Program-made: the position numbers and the translations under genes
The notes under the pieces: model-generated
The model's input: the letters and a program-made list of their open reading frames with translations, nothing else
What the model was told of the DNA's origin: nothing
Database searches by the model: none
Part shown: piece after piece, positions 22,484-30,004 of the stretch
Layout: every line of letters begins with the position of its first letter
How positions within the stretch are numbered: the first letter of the stretch is position 1
Source of the DNA: an uncultured Oscillospiraceae bacterium
Lineage (GTDB): Bacteria > Bacillota > Clostridia > Oscillospirales > Oscillospiraceae
DNA length: 47,168 nt
Assembly: GCA_944387055.1 (NCBI GenBank)
Contig: CALXDL010000051.1
Span: forward strand, 1 to 47,168
Direction of reading: 5' to 3'

Positions 22484-23212
22484 TCACAGGACCGGAGCGA
22501 GACGGCCGTCTCGCATCTCATAGGACTCGACCACCGGTGTCTCACCGCTTCCGCTCCAGTCCATCACGTCCCATCCCTCCAGGACAAGGGCACCAGTCTC
22601 GTCTGGGGCGTAGTGGTCGGGATAGTCCACACCGTTCTCGTACTGGTATGTCGCGATGACCGCCGTCTCGTCCACAGACGCGCCCTGGAGACACAGCGCG
22701 AACGAGAACGCCTCCGCTCCGCTGTCCCACATCCAATGATAATGGGGGACCGTGTTGCTGGCAGGGATCCAGCCGACAAGATCCAGATCCTTGCTCCCGT
22801 CGAAGTTCATGTCCAGGACGGACATGGCCTCTTCTGCAGACCAACAGGCGGTATAGCCGGTGCCGATGCCGTCCATGTCCCCGGCGTCGATGGCCTCCTG
22901 GATCGGGATGGCCTGGAGCAGGACATCCCCTTCAGATATCCGGACTTCCCAGACGCCCCAGAGATCCATATCCGCCTGTTTTTTCCAGACCGTTTCCAGC
23001 GTCAGCGTACGGCCGCCGTCCACAGTGGCCTCCCGCGTGGTGAGCACGTGGTCCTCCGTCTCAGAGACGGCTCCAGCGTCTGCTCCCGGAGCCGGGACTG
23101 CAGGTACTTGCGGGACCTGGACCGCTGGCGCTCCCGGGTGTACAGGAGCAGTCTGGCCGCATCCGGCACATGGCAGCGCCAGCAGGATCAGCGCCGCGGA
23201 CCCCTTTCCCAT
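22484..23212 (-). CDS. Putative secreted lipoprotein with DxNFDG-type repeat
   Basis: This 242-residue protein has a short signal peptide (MGKGSAALILLALPCAGCG) whose last cysteine could be lipidated, although the lipobox is not ideal. A Pro/Ala-rich linker follows. The mature part contains SVLDMNFDGSKDLDLVGW, a Ca-binding-like D-x-N-x-D-G-x-x-D-L stretch of the kind seen in FG-GAP/XAC2610-type domains that occur in many secreted proteins of gut Clostridia. The function is unknown. The ATG at 23212 has GAGGAGG upstream. The gene is 13 bases upstream of the ModE-like gene on the same strand and may be co-transcribed with it. Confidence 0.7.
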   Translation of the reverse strand: MGKGSAALILLALPCAGCGQTAPVHPGAPAVQVPQVPAVPAPGADAGAVSETEDHVLTTREATVDGGRTLTLETVWKKQADMDLWGVWEVRISEGDVLLQAIPIQEAIDAGDMDGIGTGYTACWSAEEAMSVLDMNFDGSKDLDLVGWIPASNTVPHYHWMWDSGAEAFSFALCLQGASVDETAVIATYQYENGVDYPDHYAPDETGALVLEGWDVMDWSGSGETPVVESYEMRDGRLAPVL

Positions 23213-23246
23213 CTCGATGGCCTCCTCGCTATCGTTTGATAGGGAC

Positions 23247-23297
23247 ATCATACCACACCCGGATGGATTTGCAAATGGAGGAAAATGGTGGTATGAT
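23247..23297. promoter_or_regulatory. Back-to-back promoters sharing one palindromic -35
   Basis: TTGCAA at 23269-23274 is its own reverse complement. Rightward it is 17 bases from TATGAT (23292-23297), leading to the aldo/keto reductase. Leftward it is 16 bases from TATGAT on the minus strand (23252-23247), leading to the lipoprotein gene. Both -10 boxes match 5 of 6. Confidence 0.65.
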
Positions 23298-23358
23298 GAT
23301 CCCATCAGGACAGCCGCCGGACGATTTGCGCGGCGAACAGGAGGGATGACATACGGAA

Positions 23359-24381
23359 ATGATCAGATTGGGCAGGACAGAGCTCTTAGTGAGCCATACG
23401 GCCTTCGGCGCCCTGCCGATCCAGCGGATATCCAAGGAGGACGCGGTGAGACTGGTCCGCCGGGCCTATGACGCTGGGATCAACTATTTCGATACCGCCA
23501 ATGCCTACACGGACAGCGAAGAGAAGCTGGGCGCGGCCCTGCACGACGTGCGCCAGAACGTGGTGATCTCCACCAAGAGCGGCGGCAAGGACAAGGCGAG
23601 CGTCCAGGCCCACATCGAAGAGAGCCTGCGCAGGCTCCAGACAGACTACATCGACCTCTTCCAGTTCCACAACCCGGCCGAGCTGCCAGATCCGGAGGAT
23701 CCGGATGGGCCGTTCGCGGCCGCACTGGAAGCGAAGGAGAAGGGATATATCCGGCACATCGGCATCACGAACCACCGCCTGAAGGTGGCCGATGCGGCTA
23801 TCGCCTCCGGACAGTTCGAGACGCTGCAGTTCCCCTTCTGCTATCTGGCCGCACCGCAGGATCTGGAACTGGCGGAACGCTGTAAGGAGGCAGACATGGG
23901 CTTCATCGCCATGAAAGGCCTCTCCGGCGGATTGCTGAACGACGCCGAGGCCTGCTACGCTTTCATGCGGGAGTATCCGCATGTGGTGCCCATCTGGGGC
24001 ATCCAGCGGGAGGAGGAGCTGACGCAGTGGCTGGAACTGACCGAACGCGACCCCCATATGACGCCGGAGATCCAGGCCATCATCGAAAAGGACCGAAAAG
24101 ACCTGGCGGGGAACTTCTGCCGCAGCTGCGGATACTGCCTGCCCTGCACCGCCGGGATCGATATCCCCCAGGCGGCCCGGATGAGCGCGCTGCTGCGCCG
24201 CTCCCCGTACCAGCCGTATATGAGCGACGAGTGGCATGCCAAGATGCACAAGATCGAGGAGTGTGTCCACTGTGATGCCTGCAAGTCCCGCTGTCCCTAC
24301 GGGTTGGACATCCCGGCGCTGCTGCAGGTGATGCTGGAGGACTACGATGCGTTCTATGCCCAGCACCACGGTGAGCGATGA
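23359..24381 (+). CDS. Aldo/keto reductase with C-terminal iron-sulfur domain
   Basis: This 340-residue oxidoreductase reduces a carbonyl compound. The barrel starts MIRLGRTELLVSHTAFGALP, and the catalytic tetrad is visible as D45 and Y50 (FDTANAY), K73 (STKSG) and H104 (QFHN). After about residue 250 there is a ferredoxin-like extension with CRSCGYCLPC and CVHCDACKSRCPYG, which can hold 4Fe-4S clusters. This YhdN/YeaE-unlike fusion is common in anaerobes, where it lets ferredoxin replace NADPH as electron donor. It has its own promoter. The next gene starts nine bases after the stop. Confidence 0.9.
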   Translation: MIRLGRTELLVSHTAFGALPIQRISKEDAVRLVRRAYDAGINYFDTANAYTDSEEKLGAALHDVRQNVVISTKSGGKDKASVQAHIEESLRRLQTDYIDLFQFHNPAELPDPEDPDGPFAAALEAKEKGYIRHIGITNHRLKVADAAIASGQFETLQFPFCYLAAPQDLELAERCKEADMGFIAMKGLSGGLLNDAEACYAFMREYPHVVPIWGIQREEELTQWLELTERDPHMTPEIQAIIEKDRKDLAGNFCRSCGYCLPCTAGIDIPQAARMSALLRRSPYQPYMSDEWHAKMHKIEECVHCDACKSRCPYGLDIPALLQVMLEDYDAFYAQHHGER

Positions 24382-24390
24382 GGAGGGCCC

Positions 24391-24828
24391 ATGCTGTTCC
24401 ATGACCAAGACGCCAGCTTGAAGCTGGACATCGTGAACTATGAATTCCCACCAGACAGCGGTGACCCCACCAGCGACGACCGGAACTGGCTGGTCCTACG
24501 GTGTACCTGGAACGATGGGGACGGGAACGTGACGAAGGACTCCAACAGCTGCCTTCTGACCTATGAGCTCCGAGAGATGACCGCTGGACTGAAAGTCCTG
24601 AACGCAGGCATCCGGGACTCGTATACGAGCGATTTCGTGGAGCCCTTTTTCTCCCTGGCGGTCCGGACGGCAGGGGAGGGGTTCCTGGCAGAGGTATCGT
24701 TTTATCTGCCCAACACGATGGACGGCAACGATACGGCGGAACTGGAGGCTCCCATGACCAGGGAGGAGATGGCCAGTTTGATCGACGAGCTGGATAAGCT
24801 CTGCGCGAAGTTCCCGGACCGGCCATGA
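24391..24828 (+). CDS. WapI-like (possible immunity) protein
   Basis: This 145-residue soluble protein has the pattern I associate with the WapI immunity family: an N-terminal beta strand (LKLDIVNYEFP), a DRNWLVLRCTW segment, SCLLTYELREMTAGL (the conserved LlTwEL-like core) and VEPFFSLAV. WapI proteins neutralise the C-terminal toxin of WapA in Bacillus, but single WapI-like genes without toxins are widespread. No toxin or Rhs gene is near. GAGGAGGGCC precedes the ATG. It follows the aldo/keto reductase after nine bases, so it is probably in the same operon. Family assignment is by eye and moderately sure. Confidence 0.5.
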   Translation: MLFHDQDASLKLDIVNYEFPPDSGDPTSDDRNWLVLRCTWNDGDGNVTKDSNSCLLTYELREMTAGLKVLNAGIRDSYTSDFVEPFFSLAVRTAGEGFLAEVSFYLPNTMDGNDTAELEAPMTREEMASLIDELDKLCAKFPDRP

Positions 24829-24867
24829 GCGTGTGCCGGTGCCTCGGCCGGAAGGAAGGTGAACGGT

Positions 24868-25101
24868 TTGAACTATAAGATGAGCTATTGGCTGATGCGG
24901 ATCTTAGGTGTGGGCGGCATCCTGGTGATGCTGATCGGCGGAGCCACCGGCCGGACTATGCTGGGCGGCATCGGTGTCGTCTGTGTGCTGGCGGGGACCA
25001 TCCAGACCAGCTTCTTCTACCACTGCCCCCACTGCAAGCGAGACCTGCCCAAGCGGTCTCTGCCCTCCAAGTGTCCTTACTGCAAAAAGCCACTGGGCTG
25101 A
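24868..25101 (+). CDS. Small membrane protein with C-terminal zinc ribbon
   Basis: The product is about 77 residues. It has two membrane segments (ILGVGGILVMLIGG and LGGIGVVCVLAGTIQT) followed by a zinc-ribbon with CPHC and CPYC in its last 30 residues. I do not know a function. I chose TTG at 24868 because GGAAGGTGA lies just before it; a GTG at 24859 would overlap that site. The next gene is a paralogue with the same layout, showing a tandem duplication. Confidence 0.65.
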   Translation: MNYKMSYWLMRILGVGGILVMLIGGATGRTMLGGIGVVCVLAGTIQTSFFYHCPHCKRDLPKRSLPSKCPYCKKPLG

Positions 25102-25113
25102 GCGGAGAGCGCT

Positions 25114-25349
25114 ATGGACGAGCAGAAGAGCTATGGACTGATGTGGGTGGGGGCGATCGCTGAGCTCGCCCTGATGCTGGTCGGCGGCTCACTTGCGATC
25201 GAATGGCTGCTTGTACTTGGAGGCATAGTCTTTATAGCGGGGGCCTTCCAGACGCTGCTTTTTTCCGCTGCCCATACTGCAGCGAGTTTTGGGATACCCG
25301 CGGCGGCATCCCACACGATTGCCCCCACTGCGGAGAGCCCATCCGGTGA
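25114..25349 (+). pseudogene. Frameshifted paralogue of the membrane zinc-ribbon protein
   Basis: The N-terminal part has the same layout as the preceding gene: two membrane segments then FQTLLF. In this frame the sequence then changes to an Ala/Thr-rich run. Read one base back after the six-T run at 25259-25264, it instead gives FFRCPYCSEFWDTR and DCPHCGEPIR and stops at 25347-25349, the exact zinc-ribbon end seen in the paralogue. One missing T would restore the frame. It could be an inactivated copy, a sequencing error in a homopolymer, or slippage during transcription or translation. In the uncorrected frame the ORF runs on to 25500. Confidence 0.7.
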
Positions 25350-25365
25350 GCGGAGTGGATACGGG

Positions 25366-25500
25366 ATGGGATGTCCTGCCTGTGGTGCGGAGGTGAGTGG
25401 CGGCCGTCTCTACGCCGGCGGCGGAACGCGTGGTCTGTCGATGGAAAAGGATCGGCTGATTTGGCAGAGCCGGGAGCGAGTGGCAAGAAAGAGCGGCTGA
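25366..25500 (+). CDS. Possible small zinc-ribbon protein
   Basis: A 44-residue frame starts MGCPACGAEVSGGRLY, resembling the start of small zinc-ribbon proteins (C-P-x-C-G-x-E-x-x-x-G). A GGAG lies nine bases upstream. The second Cys pair of such proteins is missing, so this may be a truncated remnant. It is in frame with the uncorrected reading of the upstream paralogue, which weakens the case. Confidence 0.3.
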   Translation: MGCPACGAEVSGGRLYAGGGTRGLSMEKDRLIWQSRERVARKSG

Positions 25501-25617
25501 GATATCTGAAGGGTGTCTCGGCCCCGAGGGCCCTATCACCGCCCGCCTGCCGGTCTGCTACGGCGGAGAGGATCCTTGCGCGCCCGGTCCGGGCGGCGGG
25601 ATGCAGCACAGCAAAAA

Positions 25618-25648
25618 CAGAGCCGCTCCGTGGAATGGAGCGGCTCTG
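25618..25648 (-). terminator. Intrinsic terminator of the minus-strand membrane gene
   Basis: The arms 25618-25629 and 25637-25648 (CAGAGCCGCTCC arm) are perfect complements around a 7-base loop, and on the minus strand are followed by TTTTTGC. It begins two bases after the stop of the membrane protein gene. Confidence 0.8.
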
Positions 25649-25649
25649 C

Positions 25650-26150
25650 TTATACCTTATGAGGAGCTCCCTTCTTTCCTAGGAGCAGATAGCAGTACGG
25701 CGTGAAGATGGAGGGCAGGACCACCGGCACGGAGACCTCGTCAAAGATCCATATCAGAAGCTGTGTGGCCCAGGACATGGCCGTCTGCGTGGCGTAAAAA
25801 CGGTGTACCCACATGGAGTAGCCGCCCATGGCCTGGCTGAGCTGCTCCCAGACCAGCAGGATGCCCAGCCACACCACCATGATGGTGGCGGAGAAGAATA
25901 TCTGCTTCCGGGTCAGCCCCCGGACGAACTTCCAGCCGGCGGCCCAGAAGAGGAGGAAGCAGAGTAGGTCCAGGAACGGGGCCACCGGTCCGACGGAGAG
26001 CGTATATGCCCCGGTGGCCGGGTCCGGCCCCTGGGCGGTCTGCACGCGGGTCCAGATCAGGATGACGATGGACCGCAGTACCCGACAGAGAATGCCGGTG
26101 AGAGCCAGCACCAGCGGCACCCGCAGGATAGGCTTCTTCAGAAGTTCCAT
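25650..26150 (-). CDS. Unknown membrane protein, four helices
   Basis: This 166-residue protein has four hydrophobic segments, near residues 12-34, 56-73, 85-104 and 130-155, joined by short loops with basic residues on the N-terminal side. I do not recognise a family. GAGGGGGAGC precedes the ATG and an intrinsic terminator follows, so it is probably transcribed alone. There is no signal peptide and no catalytic motif. The gene upstream on the same strand is 350 bases away. Confidence 0.65.
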   Translation of the reverse strand: MELLKKPILRVPLVLALTGILCRVLRSIVILIWTRVQTAQGPDPATGAYTLSVGPVAPFLDLLCFLLFWAAGWKFVRGLTRKQIFFSATIMVVWLGILLVWEQLSQAMGGYSMWVHRFYATQTAMSWATQLLIWIFDEVSVPVVLPSIFTPYCYLLLGKKGAPHKV

Positions 26151-26169
26151 GGAGCTCCCCCTCTCCCAA

Positions 26170-26502
26170 GTCCGGTCACTGGTTTCAGCATATCACGCCG
26201 GGGATGGAAAAGCAAGGAAAACGGGCCGGGAGCACCACTCTCGGCTCGTTTTTTGGAAAAGAAGACCACCGGCTATGCCGGTGGTCTTGACCCATGGCAT
26301 GATGGGACGGCGGAGCGGCAAGCTGCCGCTCCTAAAGGGATGGCGCATCCACTCCACTGCAGATGGCTCCGACCAGCCCGCTGCTGGTCCGATGATCCGC
26401 ATCCGGGTGCAGGCCGTCAAGCAGCGGGCCCCCGGACCGGGAGAAACGCGGATAGCGCCCCGCTGATGCCCTTGTCGCTGGTACGATCTCGGGGACGATG
26501 GG
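26170..26502. other. Intergenic region with three hairpins
   Basis: No gene is supported here. Three structures follow one another: 26220-26232/26238-26250 (with two G-U pairs) followed by six T, readable as a plus-strand terminator with a T-rich minus side too; 26262-26273/26277-26288, a perfect 12-bp stem; and 26312-26320/26324-26332, a perfect 9-bp stem. One of them probably ends the minus-strand transcript of the GlcG/HbpS-like gene. Confidence 0.55.
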
Positions 26503-26937
26503 CTATCCCCCGGGACGGCCGCCCGTTTGGCCTGTCAGCTTCTCGAATTCGGAAACGACGTATTCCGCGATCGCACAGTCCTGTTCCTCTGTACCGCCGC
26601 CAACGCCGATCCCTCCGGCGATCTTCCCACCCACGAAAAGCGGGTATCCGCCAGAGACAAGTGTGATCTTCGGGTCGTTCGACTGGATCGCCATGAGCGG
26701 AGCGCCCTCTGCCGCGGCTGCGGCCACATCTTTCGTCTTGCATCGTGTGACAGCAGATGTATACGCTTTCCCCGGTACGAGGGTGACGCTCAGCACCAAT
26801 GCTTCGCCATACCGGCGGTATACGCGCGGAAGTCCGGTTTCGTCGCTGATCGCGAAGCTGATATCGATGCCGATCTCCTTGCTTTTCTCTCTGGCCGCAG
26901 TGCACAGCTCATCGCACAACTCGTCTGTCAAGATCAT
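26503..26937 (-). CDS. GlcG/HbpS-family protein
   Basis: This 144-residue protein belongs to the GlcG/HbpS family (formerly DUF336). It has an N-terminal helix, FAISDETGLPRVYRRYGEAL, then a helix starting AYTSAVTRCKTKDVA, the segment FVGGKIAGGIGVGGGTEEQD that is the family hallmark, and a last helix. HbpS members bind haem or cobalamin, others are of unknown role beside glycolate or diol utilisation genes. AAGGAGG lies before the ATG. It is downstream of a frameshifted AraC-type regulator on the same strand (89 bases), which may have controlled it. Confidence 0.88.
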   Translation of the reverse strand: MILTDELCDELCTAAREKSKEIGIDISFAISDETGLPRVYRRYGEALVLSVTLVPGKAYTSAVTRCKTKDVAAAAAEGAPLMAIQSNDPKITLVSGGYPLFVGGKIAGGIGVGGGTEEQDCAIAEYVVSEFEKLTGQTGGRPGG

Positions 26938-27026
26938 CTGAAGACCTCCTTATCAAAGATCGATGGGAAACGTGCGCTTTTCCTATCGATAGATAGGATA
27001 TCAGAGGATGGATGGGCCCCGCTTGC

Positions 27027-27945
27027 CTATTCCTCTGAAAAATTTGCCGATCCCTTCAGCTGTCTCTTGATCGTGGAGATATCTTCTTTTGGGGCAGCGC
27101 CAAACAGTTTCCGATAATCCCGGATGAATTGCGAAAGGCTTTCGTATCCCACCTCCATGGACGCCTCAGTCACATTTTTGCTTTCATCCAGCATCAGCCG
27201 CCTGGCTTCGGTGAGACGCAGACGCTTCTGACATTGCAGCGGCCCCATCCCAACAGCGCGCTTGAATTTCTGATGGAAGAGAGACGCTCATATTCCTTTG
27301 CTCCGCCAGTTCCTCCACGGTGAAGGGATGACGGAAATTCTCCTTGATCCAACTGTTTGCCTGGTAGATATCATCCGCCTGTCCAACGTCGGCGATGCTT
27401 TGGAGGAGCTGCTTCCCACGAGAGACGCAGAGGACGTAATAGATGACTTCCTGCAGGATGGCCTTCCGCAGAAACTCGGATCGGACCGGCGTTTTCATTG
27501 CGGAAAAAAGCCTGTGGACCGACTGGATGACCGCTTCGTCTGACAAGGCCATATCCTCCATGTCCAAGTGTCCGTTCAGGATCTTTTGGATCAAGTCATC
27601 GTCCAGACCTAAAACAGCTGTTATGATATCGTGGACTGCAAACACAACGGAGAGCGCCAAAAGATCGCGCCGGTCCGAAAAAGCTAGGACCGTCCCTGAC
27701 AGCGGGGTGTCGATCTTAGATATCGCATATTGCCCCTGCATGCAGTCGACGATGCCGGATGGGGTATAGAGCCGGAGCGCGCCATCGAGCACGATATAGA
27801 GATACGGGTCGCCTGTTTGGGGCATTTGGACCCTATCGCCCGTGAAATGCCAGACCGTTACGGAAGGGATCCCGCTCGCACTGCCGCCTTCCGCAAGGGA
27901 GAGCTCCCGTATCGCATCGTTCATATCTTGGATGATCGTATCCAT
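27027..27945 (-). pseudogene. AraC-family transcriptional regulator, frameshifted
   Basis: An AraC_N-type ligand domain (from MDTIIQDMNDAIREL) leads into the first helix-turn-helix (FTVEELAEQRNMSVS). The frame then changes at a CT-repeat at 27277-27284; the correct continuation LFHQKFKRAVGMGPLQCQK and the second helix-turn-helix (VTEASMEVGYESLSQFIRDYRKLFG) are read two bases out of step. Two added bases (one CT unit) restore a normal protein of about 306 residues. The start is uncertain: ATG at 27945 or a little upstream at 27957-27960, with only weak ribosome binding sites. It may be a pseudogene, a phase-variable gene or a sequencing error. Confidence 0.75.
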
Positions 27946-28159
27946 AGATCCCACCATCATACGTCCAAGAACGTTCCTTTCTATCACGGGACAAGACCCA
28001 GCCCTTTTCCACACGATGAGGTCGGAACGCGCCACGAGCATATGCGGCTCGTCAGCGCTCCTTGATCGGCACCCATTGGGGAAAGGCTCGCCTCTGAGCT
28101 GGATCGGCGAGGATGCGGCAAGCGCGCTTGCCTGGATGGCCTGTACAGGCATACGATCG

Positions 28160-28199
28160 ACAGAAAGGACGCTCTATCTTCCAAGAGCGTCCTTTCTGT
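28160..28199 (-). terminator. 16-bp hairpin terminator after pckA
   Basis: The arms 28160-28175 (ACAGAAAGGACGCTCT) and 28184-28199 are perfect complements around an 8-base loop, 12 bases after the pckA stop. On the minus strand the 3' arm ends TCCTTTCTGT, T-rich but without a clean T-tract. Confidence 0.7.
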
Positions 28200-28210
28200 C
28201 TGTATGGAGG

Positions 28211-29899
28211 TCACAGGCTGTTGGCTTCAGCCACCACCTTGCTGATCGCAGCGGCGGCGTCAGCGGGCAGCTTGTTGAAGCCGCCCTCGACGGTATCCAG
28301 CTTCTCTACATAGTCCAGACGGTCCTGCATCCGGGCCTTCAGCTGGGCTACGTAGGCCTTATCCGTCAGGTCGGGCACGAAGCCCGCCCACTCGAAGATC
28401 TCGATGTCCTCGAAGGGGCCCCAGGGCTTGAACTGGGCGCGCCCCTCCACCACAGCCTCCAGGATGCCCAGAGTATCCTCCTTCTGGACCTTCTTGCCCA
28501 TGAAGTCGCCGGTGTTGATGATGTAGCAGGCCACATCCTTCTCTGCCACCAACTTTTTGAACTTCTCATAGTCGTTCACCAGGGGATAGGTGCGGAAGGG
28601 GTTGGCATAGGGCTCCACCACCAGGGCGTTGGGATCCACGCCTGCCTTGAGCCGCTCGGCGGAAGAGCGCTTGGTGGCGAGGGTCGCCCCCATGACAGAG
28701 GCCAGAGACGCGCCCTTGAGCCGCACGATGGGCGGGATGGTGGGATCCTTCATGATCCAGAAGATGGCGTTGACAGGAGAGTCGATCTTATCCACCCGGT
28801 TGGGGGACCACAACTTGGACTTGATGGCCCGGCCGTTGCCGTTGCGGATGTCCTCCGTGACGCAGACGATCTTCCCGTCTTCATCCAGCGTGGCGGAGCA
28901 GTTCTGCACCGTCAGCAGATATTTGTTGTCTGGCGCATCCACAGGATAATCGGAAGTCTTGTCGAAGTAAGTAGGCTCCAGAGCGATGGAAGCGCAGGTA
29001 TCAGAGTTGATGATGAAAGCGTCGTCATGGAGCACTTTGATGGCGGGATACTTACCGCCGTGCTTGGCGTGGGTCAGGGTGGACTTGCCAGAGCCGCTCA
29101 GGCCGAATACCGCCGCCACGTATTTATTGCCGTCTGCCAGAGTGTACTCCTTCTGGCCGCCGTGGCAGGCGGCATAGCCATTCCGGTCAGCGATGGCCCA
29201 GGCCAGGGTCAGCGTGCCCTTCTTGTGTTCGCCGAAGTAGCGCATGCCCAGGATGGCGGCGCAGTTGGTGTCCGTATTGAAATAGCACAGGCACTTGGGG
29301 TCGCACACGTCCTCGTGGCCTGGCGCCCCGGTCCACTGGGGGTCGGAGAAGATGTAGATGTCCGGCTCCTTCCCATCGCCAACGGGCTTGGAGCGTTTGT
29401 ACATCTTCACGTATTCGTCAGACAGGTACTGGAAGTTCAGCATCCAGTTGTAGAGGAGGTTCTCCTCCCCCTCGGGGATCAGCAGGTGGGCCTTGACCAT
29501 GAATTCCTCGTCCAGGCCGATGAAGACCTCAGCATGATACAACGTCTTCCAGCGGGTATCGTATACGGCGTCCATGAGGATCTTGTCCAGCGCTGCGCAG
29601 TCCACGCCTTCCTTCCCGGCGATGCGGCGGGCGGGAGCATAACGGCCGGTGATGGAGCCGTCATTGAACAGGAGCACTTTCGCGTCCGGCTCCAGGCCGA
29701 ACTCCTCTCCCCGGTAGACGGGCATATCGGTGACCACGGTGCCGGGAGAACGTTTCGCCAGGTCATACGCCTCTCGCAGAGAGTTGACTTTCACCACATT
29801 GTTGCCATAGAAGGGCGCCTCGATGATAGAACGGGACTTGGAGAAACCGGCCTTTCCGGGGCCGATCTCCGAGCGGGGGAAATAGGCTTTGGTGGACAT
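28211..29899 (-). CDS. pckA: ATP-dependent phosphoenolpyruvate carboxykinase
   Basis: This cytoplasmic enzyme interconverts oxaloacetate plus ATP with phosphoenolpyruvate, CO2 and ADP. In anaerobes it often runs toward oxaloacetate to fix CO2 and gain ATP. Length is 562 residues, slightly longer than the usual 530-540. The P-loop is FGLSGSGKST near residue 264, followed by the metal-binding HDDAFI. The middle segment YHAEVFIGLDEEFM and the C-terminal half with RGNG-like nucleotide contacts (IRNGNGRAIKS) are clear. AGGAGG precedes the ATG. It has a promoter just upstream (29965-29993) and a hairpin terminator after it, so it is probably monocistronic. Confidence 0.93.
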   Translation of the reverse strand: MSTKAYFPRSEIGPGKAGFSKSRSIIEAPFYGNNVVKVNSLREAYDLAKRSPGTVVTDMPVYRGEEFGLEPDAKVLLFNDGSITGRYAPARRIAGKEGVDCAALDKILMDAVYDTRWKTLYHAEVFIGLDEEFMVKAHLLIPEGEENLLYNWMLNFQYLSDEYVKMYKRSKPVGDGKEPDIYIFSDPQWTGAPGHEDVCDPKCLCYFNTDTNCAAILGMRYFGEHKKGTLTLAWAIADRNGYAACHGGQKEYTLADGNKYVAAVFGLSGSGKSTLTHAKHGGKYPAIKVLHDDAFIINSDTCASIALEPTYFDKTSDYPVDAPDNKYLLTVQNCSATLDEDGKIVCVTEDIRNGNGRAIKSKLWSPNRVDKIDSPVNAIFWIMKDPTIPPIVRLKGASLASVMGATLATKRSSAERLKAGVDPNALVVEPYANPFRTYPLVNDYEKFKKLVAEKDVACYIINTGDFMGKKVQKEDTLGILEAVVEGRAQFKPWGPFEDIEIFEWAGFVPDLTDKAYVAQLKARMQDRLDYVEKLDTVEGGFNKLPADAAAAISKVVAEANSL

Positions 29900-29964
29900 G
29901 ACGTTGTACCTCCTGTCGAACGTGGGGGCAGTTGCCGCCCTCGATCTTGTTCTAAGTGACTATC

Positions 29965-29993
29965 ATGATAGCCGAATCCGGCAGGGAATGCAA
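29965..29993 (-). promoter_or_regulatory. Probable sigma-A promoter of pckA
   Basis: On the minus strand TTGCAT (29993-29988) and TATCAT (29970-29965) are 17 bases apart; the -10 matches 5 of 6 and the -35 only 3 of 6. The -10 overlaps a perfect 12-bp palindrome, CTATCATGATAG (29960-29971), which could be an operator. Confidence 0.5.
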
Positions 29994-30004
29994 GTGGGAA
30001 AATG

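Noticed and set aside
27842-29959. 705-residue plus-strand frame opposite pckA
   Set aside because: Antisense to PEP carboxykinase, with no domain or start signal.
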